Assembly: GCA_051660685.1 (NCBI GenBank)
Contig: JBOFQB010000093.1
Coordinates: forward strand, 1 to 64,000
DNA length: 64,000 nt
From: JAVBSX01 sp051660685
GTDB taxonomy: Bacteria; Planctomycetota; Planctomycetia; Pirellulales; Thermoguttaceae
Reading direction: 5' to 3'
The position numbers and the translations under genes are program-made. Below, one piece after another: positions 1 through 6,725 of the stretch; the stretch's first letter is position 1, and the number at the start of each line of letters is the position of its first letter. The notes beneath the pieces were generated by a model. That model ran no database searches. It worked only from the letters and a program-made list of their open reading frames with translations, and was not told the origin of the DNA.

Positions 1-10
1 TGTGTGACAC

Positions 11-70
11 CAACCCGGGGTTTCGCTGCGCTTCACCCCGGGCTATTTTGTTGCGCCCCGTTGGGGCGAA
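11..70. repeat. Short palindromic intergenic repeat
   Basis: Two adjacent inverted repeats: ACCCGGGGT pairing with ACCCCGGG across a short spacer, then CGCCCC-GTT-GGGGCG. Short repeats of this style recur in planctomycete and verrucomicrobial intergenic DNA (general knowledge). Only one copy is in this window. The rest of 1-329 shows no gene that I can support. Confidence 0.6.
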
Positions 71-329
71 GATTTCATTCTCTACCCCCAAAATAAGGCA
101 TTTCAATGATGTTTTGTAAAAATATCCGTGAACGGATACAAAAAAAACAACCCGGAATGAACGATTTTTGGGGAACACAACAACCTTTGTTCCTTTGTTG
201 ATAATGCGACAACGATTGGGATTACTTGCATTCCCGTCCGGGGTGACGACCGAACTTGTAAAGTTAGGCAATATCAATATAAATCGTTCATTACCGGGTA
301 TTTTCGGTGATTTTCAGTCGGACAAATTT

Positions 330-815
330 CTAGTTGGACAATCGGGTCAACAATTTACGGAATTTGGGGATACTTTCTTCAACGTAGGCGATCCATTTTT
401 CAGGTTTCCATATTTCAATACAAACGGTTGCGCCGACGACGATCAGTTCATTGCCCGCTTCAACACCGAGAAACTCACGAAACCCTTCTGGAAGGACCAA
501 CCGTCCACGTCCTGCAAGTTGTAACGGTCGATGTCGCGTCGAAAGTAATCGTCCAAACATCTGCAATTCAGGAATCCGTTGCTCGTAATCCCCCAACTTC
601 AGTTTCGCTTGGATCAGCTCGACTCGCGCGTCCAGCTTCGATTGCCAAACTTCCTGGTCCCAAAGTGAGATGCAACCCGGACGCTCTTTTGCAATCACGC
701 AATTCCCGTCTTTCGGCTGAAACTGTTCGGCAAACTCAGAAGGGAGCGACAATCGAAACCGATCATCGACCTTTCTGCTGTATTCGCCGAAAAGGAGTTG
801 CTTCACCTCAGACAT
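330..815 (-). CDS. mraZ: MraZ transcriptional regulator
   Basis: This 161-residue protein has the double SpoVT-AbrB fold expected of MraZ, which in other bacteria forms a ring-shaped oligomer and regulates the division and cell-wall (dcw) cluster. The first half carries KVDDRFRLSLPSEF and the second half AGRGRLVLPEGF, the two swapped-hairpin cores. The C-terminal extension is slightly longer than the roughly 145 residues of the E. coli protein. mraZ normally precedes rsmH, but the 329 bases downstream do not encode RsmH, so the gene is solitary here. Duplicated GGGAAA-containing boxes lie 115-175 bases upstream and probably mediate autoregulation. Overlapping plus-strand ORFs are shadows. Confidence 0.93.
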   Translation of the reverse strand: MSEVKQLLFGEYSRKVDDRFRLSLPSEFAEQFQPKDGNCVIAKERPGCISLWDQEVWQSKLDARVELIQAKLKLGDYEQRIPELQMFGRLLSTRHRPLQLAGRGRLVLPEGFREFLGVEAGNELIVVGATVCIEIWKPEKWIAYVEESIPKFRKLLTRLSN

Positions 816-930
816 GGAAAACTGCGTCTATGAGTTCCGAAATAATGTTGGTCAAAAGTCCAGATTGGGATTTTATATTCGACCAAATGGGGTTGACTTT
901 TGTCCTGACAAAAAACCGTTATATCACATA

Positions 931-989
931 TTGGGCATGTTTCCCATATCCCTCAGAAAAAAAATGTTGTTTTGGGCACGTTTCCCACA
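931..989 (-). promoter_or_regulatory. Candidate MraZ operator (direct repeat)
   Basis: TTGGGCATGTTTCCCATA (931-948) and TTGGGCACGTTTCCCACA (972-989) are near-identical and start 41 bp apart, about four helical turns. On the mraZ coding strand they contain ATGGGAAA and GTGGGAAA, resembling the TGGGA/GTGGG boxes known for MraZ. A possible minus-strand -10 (TATAAC) directly follows the proximal box, which would overlap the -35. Binding is inferred. Confidence 0.55.
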
Positions 990-1247
990 AATTAAAATCT
1001 AGCAGGTTTTAAGGATTATGCAAGAGTGTTTGTAGGGGATATAACAATTTTATGGAAAAAAAAGGAACAGGTTTTGCCGAAATTCGTACATCGTTTCACT
1101 CTTTTCTTTCGACTTGGGCCAAATAATACCGATATTCAGAACAGGGTTGCGCTTGTTGTTTGCAGGAAATAAGGATTCGTGCGAACATTGAACCTTCATC
1201 GAGGGACACGACCGATTAGGCAAAAAATAGTGATTGGTAAAAATACA

Positions 1248-2453
1248 ATGACTTGGCATAAAATTTCCACATTCTCCGTGCTTTATAGTTTCATCCTCTT
1301 GGTTTATGGATTGACACCAATTGAGGAACAAACAGTCCTTGCACAAGGGTCAACGATCTCGCAAGGAACAGGAGTTGCACAAAGAGCAACAATTGCGCAG
1401 GGAATCTCTTCGCCAAATCGGGGAAGTACACAACCGGTCAGTATTCAACAACAGAGCGGTTCTCAACAGACAATGACGGTTCCCCAAACCTTTGGTTCAA
1501 CGCAACAGGGGAGTCTTTCGCAACTTATTAGTGTTGAACCGCTTGAAACGATTTACCTTTACGGTCAGGTCAAAGGTCGGGTTCCTGTCATTACTTGTAT
1601 TGATTTTGACCCAAGTGGTCGATTTCTCGCAATTGGCGGAGATGACCATTTCGTTCGGGTCTGGGATTTGCAAACCCGAAAAAAGACGATTGAGCATCGT
1701 GATCAGATTGACTGGATTCGCGGTATTGCATTCAGCAACGACCAGAAGTATTTGATTGCTCTTGGTCAGGATGCCGCAATGAGTCTTTACCTTGCTGCAA
1801 ATGGTGATTCCGTCAAATCGTTGCAAGGAAAAAACCGGGGAACCCAATCCATTGTTTTCCGTCCGGGCAAAAAAGAAGTTGCAATCTGCGGTTTTGAAAA
1901 TGAAGTGCCGATTTACAATGTTGAAACCGGGCAACTTCTCCGAACATTAAAAGCAAGCGGGACGAACAATCGGGCGATCCGTTTTTCCCCGGACGGTTCT
2001 CTTCTTGCAGTTGCAGGTCGGACGGGTTTTATTCGGGTTTGGAATGTTGATTCGGGCGATTTGGTCTATGAATTGGCGGGAGATGGACGTCGGGTCAACG
2101 ATTTGGCATTTAATGCGGACGGAACGAAACTGGCAGTTGGGGGGGAAGGTCCGAACATTATGATTTGGAGCATGAAGAACGGCAAACGGTTGACGACATT
2201 ACCAGAAAGGGCGGGAAAAACTTATTCTCTTGCTTTTTGTGGGGACAACATATTAGCGTCAGGAGAAAGCGACAACACGATTCGGTTTTGGAATTTACAA
2301 ACGGGGACGTATTACGCGAATACAGCTGGTCCGAAAGGACATTCAGGGACGATTGCGACGTTGGTTTATGAACAGACGCAAAACATTCTTGCATCTGGGA
2401 GTTTTGACACAACCGTCCGACTTTGGACCGTCCCTCAAACAATTGCAAAGTAA
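1248..2453 (+). CDS. Secreted WD40 beta-propeller protein
   Basis: A 401-residue protein with an N-terminal signal peptide (MTWHKISTFSVLYSFILL onward, with a likely cleavage region near VLAQG). A Gln/Ser/Thr-rich linker of about 75 residues follows, then seven WD40-type repeats, enough for one closed propeller. Clear repeat ends include VRVWDLQT, IRVWNVDSGD, IMIWSMKNG, IRFWNLQTG and VRLWTV. The start at 1248 was chosen because it places the signal peptide at the N-terminus; the frame stays open upstream to 1179. WD40 propellers are protein-binding platforms and this one has no catalytic domain. It is convergent with the methyltransferase at 2505. The specific role is unknown. Confidence 0.85.
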   Translation: MTWHKISTFSVLYSFILLVYGLTPIEEQTVLAQGSTISQGTGVAQRATIAQGISSPNRGSTQPVSIQQQSGSQQTMTVPQTFGSTQQGSLSQLISVEPLETIYLYGQVKGRVPVITCIDFDPSGRFLAIGGDDHFVRVWDLQTRKKTIEHRDQIDWIRGIAFSNDQKYLIALGQDAAMSLYLAANGDSVKSLQGKNRGTQSIVFRPGKKEVAICGFENEVPIYNVETGQLLRTLKASGTNNRAIRFSPDGSLLAVAGRTGFIRVWNVDSGDLVYELAGDGRRVNDLAFNADGTKLAVGGEGPNIMIWSMKNGKRLTTLPERAGKTYSLAFCGDNILASGESDNTIRFWNLQTGTYYANTAGPKGHSGTIATLVYEQTQNILASGSFDTTVRLWTVPQTIAK

Positions 2454-2504
2454 AAAACTCGGAGCATCCTCAAAATTCTCCGATCATGTTGACATCTTGC
2501 CTGT

Positions 2505-3635
2505 CTACCATTTTTTTAGAAGAAACAAAAATTCGCGGTTCGGTTTTTCCGCATCTTTTGTCCATTCATTCGTCCAACACATGTCGGACATAACATTCTT
2601 TTTATACTCAATTTCGACTGTTTCAACAAGGTTTCCATTCCGATTGAGGACCTCAGAAAGTTCTTCTGCGGTTGCCCGACCACCACTACTGTACGACAGC
2701 AAAACATAGTTTGCATCGACTTCCCGAATCAGCCGATCAATTGCATTGACCGCAAGAAAACGTCCGTCCTCACCTCGTCGAAACTCCTCAAAAACTGAGG
2801 CGGAATGAACATCACTGGTGTCCGCACGACGTTTCGCCTTGCCGAACAAATCCGGCTTGTCATTTAAGCAAACCGTCGTCCATAGATGATAATAGGCTGC
2901 ATATCTGACCCGGGAAGGGGGCATTTTTTCATTGTTTGAACCATATGGCGGGTCAAAATAAGCGAGATCAAATTTTCCTGTCTTAACGGTGTCAAATATA
3001 TCACCATGTGTAACAGTGTGTTTCCGTTGATTCACCCATAATTTGGGGATTTTTAGTAGAAGTGGTTTATAGGATCGCGGCGACCAATCGGATAAATAGG
3101 ACGAAAAATGACCGAGCGTGTTATCCACCTCATCCAATGCAAGCATAAGACTGGTCAGAGCGACTGCTTTTTCGACTTCTCCGAGAGGAAGCCTGTCAAT
3201 TTCTTCTCGAATTCCGTCTAATTTTCGCGTATTGTGCAACTGCCAAGGTTTTTTCAAACCGTCTGATTGAATGGAGGAACCTTGATTAGGGAGACCGCCG
3301 TAATGTTGCGAAAACCAACCGTCAACAGCAGGAACACCGTTGAGATGGTCAATCAATTCCCGGTATTGTTTCGGCTCTTTCATGTTTTTCAGATAACATG
3401 TTGCCAAAATTTTCGAGAAAAAAGCAAGATCATTTGATGTCATGGTATATCCGTTTTGAACCAGTGCTTGCGAAACGCGAGTAGAACCGGCGAATCCATC
3501 CAAAATGGTTTTAGCTCCCGTTGATTCTACCAATTCCAGTATTTTCGGTAAAAGTTTCAATTTGGAACCAGCATACTTTATTCCCTGTGTTTGAGGAATT
3601 TTTGGAATGACACCACCAAAAAGGGACTGCTGCAT
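2505..3635 (-). CDS. D12-class adenine-N6 DNA methyltransferase (type II R-M)
   Basis: A 376-residue D12-class (Dam-like) enzyme that should transfer a methyl group from SAM to N6 of adenine in a specific site. Visible motifs are KYAGSKLKLLPKI near residue 20 (motif X), DGFAGSTRVSQAL at 46-58 (SAM-binding motif I) and the catalytic DPPYG at 228-232 (motif IV). Between them, residues of roughly 85-190 probably form the target-recognition region. Its start codon overlaps the stop codon of the upstream gene by one base (TAATG), so the two are translationally coupled. The pairing with a putative nuclease indicates a type II restriction-modification system. The recognition site cannot be read from sequence. 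Confidence 0.88.
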   Translation of the reverse strand: MQQSLFGGVIPKIPQTQGIKYAGSKLKLLPKILELVESTGAKTILDGFAGSTRVSQALVQNGYTMTSNDLAFFSKILATCYLKNMKEPKQYRELIDHLNGVPAVDGWFSQHYGGLPNQGSSIQSDGLKKPWQLHNTRKLDGIREEIDRLPLGEVEKAVALTSLMLALDEVDNTLGHFSSYLSDWSPRSYKPLLLKIPKLWVNQRKHTVTHGDIFDTVKTGKFDLAYFDPPYGSNNEKMPPSRVRYAAYYHLWTTVCLNDKPDLFGKAKRRADTSDVHSASVFEEFRRGEDGRFLAVNAIDRLIREVDANYVLLSYSSGGRATAEELSEVLNRNGNLVETVEIEYKKNVMSDMCWTNEWTKDAEKPNREFLFLLKKW

Positions 3636-4513
3636 TAGACACCTTCTTTTCGGTAGGGGGTTGATTGTAAGCGGGTAATACTCTCCTTAATAATCCGTAA
3701 AGCTCTTTCGTGTGACGCAGAGTCGGAGATTAACGCATGAGAAAACAGCTGCACGAGAAGGTGGTTGTGTGAATAATCAATCCAACCGTTGGTGATACTG
3801 TCAAAATAGGATTCTCCATTTTTCGTGTGTGTCCACAATCCACGTTGTAGCGCATTAGCAGCAGCCCCACCATATCTGACTTCACAAATATACTGATCAT
3901 TTTTATCATAAAAACGATAAACGGGATGTTTTCGTCCTTTTCCTTTTGAACCGATTGCGGAAGAGTCTTCAAACTGAATATATTTAACGGAGTTTTTTGC
4001 CCGCTCCGCATCAAAAACGAGAATATTGCAAAGCTGTTTTTTTTCGTCATAAATAAGGGGTAGAACATTCACTTGTTCAAACGCTACAAATGCAGCATCA
4101 GAAAGAACTTGTTTGATTTTTTGCCCTTCGAGTCTGTGTTTCCCCTCTTTTTCGAGTCGCGTAAACATTAAAGAATCTTTGTCCGTTGACAATTGTAACG
4201 GACCAACGCCGTATGCTTTCAAACTGATCGGAAAAGTCTCTTTCGTCAAATCATTTGTGACGGTGATGTCTTCTTCCTGAGACTTCGCCCGGTATAAATC
4301 TTTACCGACGTGTACGGATTGAAAGTCATACATGTATTGGTTGATAAACTCGGCAATACCGATTTCGGCGAGATCACCATGAGTTTTATTCCCTATCAGT
4401 CGCATTGTAAAGATGTTACTCAACGTCAACGTGATTAAATCAGGTCTCTTTTTGACCAGCAATTTGAGCCGATCCGTAAAGTCCCGAAATGCTAATTTTG
4501 TGTTTCTCATCAT
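3635..4513 (-). CDS. Putative type II restriction endonuclease
   Basis: A 292-residue protein encoded immediately upstream of, and overlapping by one base, the D12 methyltransferase. I do not recognise the exact family. A PD-(D/E)xK-like core can be proposed: GDLAEIGIAEF (46-56) as the helix carrying a metal-binding Glu, EEDITV (80-85) supplying the Asp, and FPISLKAYG (94-102) supplying the Lys, with Ser where Glu/Asp is usual. The role as the cognate endonuclease is inferred from genetic context and this partial motif. Codon 1 or 2 (tandem ATG) could be the start, and no strong ribosome-binding site is visible. Alternatives are a nicking or methyl-directed nuclease. Confidence 0.68.
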   Translation of the reverse strand: MMRNTKLAFRDFTDRLKLLVKKRPDLITLTLSNIFTMRLIGNKTHGDLAEIGIAEFINQYMYDFQSVHVGKDLYRAKSQEEDITVTNDLTKETFPISLKAYGVGPLQLSTDKDSLMFTRLEKEGKHRLEGQKIKQVLSDAAFVAFEQVNVLPLIYDEKKQLCNILVFDAERAKNSVKYIQFEDSSAIGSKGKGRKHPVYRFYDKNDQYICEVRYGGAAANALQRGLWTHTKNGESYFDSITNGWIDYSHNHLLVQLFSHALISDSASHERALRIIKESITRLQSTPYRKEGV

Positions 4514-4609
4514 ATTTCATTGCTGTTTGAGCGGGCGGGACGGACAATGGAGGGCCGAACCTTATTCTACCAAAATCGATCAGCCGGGCACGATGATGAA
4601 CCTTAACCT

Positions 4610-5338
4610 CTATCCTTGAGGTTCCGTAATAGAGTGTAAATACATGGACAAGCGGGAATAGAGGTCAAGCAGGTTCTCCCATTGACCGGAATCAAGGGTG
4701 ATTTTGGCAGGATCAGTTTCGGTGCAGACAACCGGCTCCTGTTCAATTGTCGCAATCAGATACCGCAAACGGAGATGAATATACTGTAAAAACTCCGCAA
4801 GTTGCGTCGTCTGTTTCGGCGGAAGATCACTCGGTAATTCCGGGGGAAAAAGTAAATGGAATTTTTCAACCTCCTCCAATGTTAAACCGCGAAACAGTTC
4901 GGCTTCTATCCCTGGAATCGAATCGGGAAATTCGCTTGAACGCCTTTCTTCCTCGTCCAGAAACGCATAATCGGTTGGAACTCCCATTGAAACCGCAGAA
5001 GTCGGATTGCTTCGTCGGATTTTGGCAAGACGTTGACCGATTTCGGTTGGAGTCCCAAAAAGAAGGACAGATCGACCGATTGTAATGAGATCGCCCGGAC
5101 GGAGAATCCAAAGTTGGACAGTCTCCCCGTTCACCCGGGTCCCGTTCGTACTCTGCAAATCGGTTAGCAGAACGGATTCAGCGTCCTCATGTATTTTCAG
5201 GTGATACCGACTGATTCGTTCGTCGTTCAACTGGACGGAGTTTCCCTCTTCCCGCCCAATTGTTAATGGGAGCGGGAGTCGATTATAAACACGTCCGCGT
5301 TCAGGACCGTCAACGATTCGGAGAGTGACTTGCGACAT
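4610..5338 (-). CDS. FHA domain protein
   Basis: A 242-residue cytoplasmic protein with an N-terminal forkhead-associated domain (about residues 5-95), which binds phosphothreonine peptides. The family's conserved residues are present: LTIGREEGNSVQL, the ISRYHLKI serine/histidine motif, and LQSTNGTRVNGE. The C-terminal 130 residues are acidic, predicted helical and not recognisable. The gene begins 13 bases after fabI, so the two probably share a transcript. FHA proteins usually partner with Ser/Thr kinases, which are abundant in planctomycetes, but no kinase is in this window. Confidence 0.88.
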   Translation of the reverse strand: MSQVTLRIVDGPERGRVYNRLPLPLTIGREEGNSVQLNDERISRYHLKIHEDAESVLLTDLQSTNGTRVNGETVQLWILRPGDLITIGRSVLLFGTPTEIGQRLAKIRRSNPTSAVSMGVPTDYAFLDEEERRSSEFPDSIPGIEAELFRGLTLEEVEKFHLLFPPELPSDLPPKQTTQLAEFLQYIHLRLRYLIATIEQEPVVCTETDPAKITLDSGQWENLLDLYSRLSMYLHSITEPQG

Positions 5339-5351
5339 GATTCGATTACCC

Positions 5352-6158
5352 TCACTTCACAACCTTGTTGATAATGGATTGGTCAAAATAATTTGTCTCC
5401 ATTCCGGCGTCGACGATCAATTTCTGGGAACAAATTCCACTTGAGCGGGGACTGAGAAGGAAAACGGCGGTTGCAGCTGCTTCTTCAGTTTGAACCGCTT
5501 TTTTGCGGGGAATAACTTCTTCGGCAAAAAGATAGGAGTCGGAAAAACCGGGAATACCCGCAGATGCTGCTGTTTTCAGTAATCCGGGCGCAACAGCGTT
5601 GAAACGGACATTGGAGAAGCGGCTGAATGATTTGCTAAGAAAGACGAGGGCCGAATCAAGGGCTGCTTTGATTGGGGCCATATAACCGTAATTTTCACTT
5701 GCGATTCGGGTACTTGAAATGGAAATAGTGACAACAGAAGCATCCGATTCCAACAGGTCCGCCAAATTTCGGGCAATTACAATCAGGGAGAAACAGGAAA
5801 TATCAAGGGCCTGAAAAAAGGCTGTCTTCGTCGTTTCATGGAACGGCTTGATTCCCTCACTATAATCGGCAAATGCAATGGAATGAACAAGTCCCTGAAA
5901 TCGAACGCCGGACATCTTTTGCTGTAATTCGTCCTTCAACTGGATAATTTCCTCTTCTTTTTCAACATCGCAAGTCAAAATGGTTGATTGGGGAAAAAGG
6001 GGAGCAACTTTTTCTCGGATTTCATCGTTTCTGACGATCAACGTGCAAATTGCCCCTTCTTCAAGCAACATTCGGGCAATATGGTAAGCGACACTTTTTT
6101 TATTGGCAACGCCAAAGATAAGAAACTGTTTTTGGGCGAGTTGAAGAAAATCTGACAT
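5352..6158 (-). CDS. fabI: Enoyl-ACP reductase (FabI type)
   Basis: A 268-residue short-chain dehydrogenase of the FabI branch, expected to reduce trans-2-enoyl-ACP with NAD(P)H in the last step of fatty-acid elongation. FabI hallmarks are the N-terminal FGVANKKSVAYHIA nucleotide-binding segment (instead of the TGxxxGIG of FabG) and the widely spaced active site Y157-x6-K164 in ENYGYMAPIKAALDS. VRFNAVAPGLLKTAASAGIPGF also matches FabI substrate-loop sequence. The length is typical. It is the first gene of a probable operon with the FHA protein. The repeat-rich region 6159-6725 lies upstream. Confidence 0.87.
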   Translation of the reverse strand: MSDFLQLAQKQFLIFGVANKKSVAYHIARMLLEEGAICTLIVRNDEIREKVAPLFPQSTILTCDVEKEEEIIQLKDELQQKMSGVRFQGLVHSIAFADYSEGIKPFHETTKTAFFQALDISCFSLIVIARNLADLLESDASVVTISISSTRIASENYGYMAPIKAALDSALVFLSKSFSRFSNVRFNAVAPGLLKTAASAGIPGFSDSYLFAEEVIPRKKAVQTEEAAATAVFLLSPRSSGICSQKLIVDAGMETNYFDQSIINKVVK

Positions 6159-6322
6159 GAGAGGAAAAAAAGGGCAAGGGGAACGAGATTATCAACGCAA
6201 GAGGTTGAGAACGGAAACGAGTGTACCATAGAACAGAGGGGGAAGGAAGAGTCCTTGCATAATCGGACTCGTGTTATCTCGTGTTGACAGAAAATGTCGA
6301 CAGGAAAGCCTGTTCTTTGGTA

Positions 6323-6383
6323 CTCTTTTTCCCAAAACCCTCTGTACTCGGAAAACGACAATCGTTAAACTGGGGATAATCGG
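6323..6383. repeat. Flanking direct repeat B, copy 1 (uninterrupted)
   Basis: These 61 bases are identical to 9887-9947. Weaker similarity continues for about 50 bases on the right (GATTATTCCGTTATTTC) and on the left (ATCTCGTG near 6275 and 9663). Copy 1 is continuous across the point where the MITE-like element interrupts copy 2, so it represents an empty site. The two copies bracket the MmeI-like gene. The rest of 6159-6725 contains the element at 6517 and no gene. Confidence 0.8.
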
Positions 6384-6516
6384 ATTGTGACCCTCTTGCC
6401 GATTATTCCGTTATTTCGGTCCATTCCACACTTTTACTCTGGATTTGCTCTGGAAATATCCCCCTTACACTGAAAAACGTCCGTTCCTTTTACACGAGGA
6501 ACCTTTATTCCCCGGT

Positions 6517-6696
6517 CAGTCCGCTAACAAGTTCCGCGAAAAGAAGCAATTTTCATTTTTGAACCACGAAAATCACGAAAGTCACGAAAATCTCACAAAA
6601 TACGGTTTTTCGTGCCTTTTGTGTGTTTCGTGGTAAAAACAAATCCGTCCAACCCGGCTCGGTTCAAATCGCAAAACCAAACTTGTTAGCAGTCTG
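6517..6696 (+). mobile_element. MITE-like element, copy 1
   Basis: A 180-bp non-coding element with imperfect terminal inverted repeats (CAGTCCGCTAACAAGTT left; AACTTGTTAGCAGTCTG right). It is flanked by a perfect 10-bp duplication, ATTCCCCGGT, at 6507-6516 and 6697-6706. The interior folds back on itself, with repeated CACGAAAAT on one side and TTCGTG on the other. It carries no ORF with transposase similarity, so it would need a transposase in trans. It ends 29 bases before the start of the MmeI-like gene and may contribute to that gene's promoter. Confidence 0.8.
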
Positions 6697-6725
6697 ATTC
6701 CCCGGTCCAACCCTTTTTTCCCCAA

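Noticed and set aside
168..524. 118-residue plus-strand ORF opposite mraZ
   Set aside because: It is antisense to the well-supported mraZ gene and has no recognisable domain or ribosome-binding site.
428..1012. 194-residue plus-strand ORF over mraZ and its upstream region
   Set aside because: Composition is shadow-like and it spans the regulatory boxes of mraZ.
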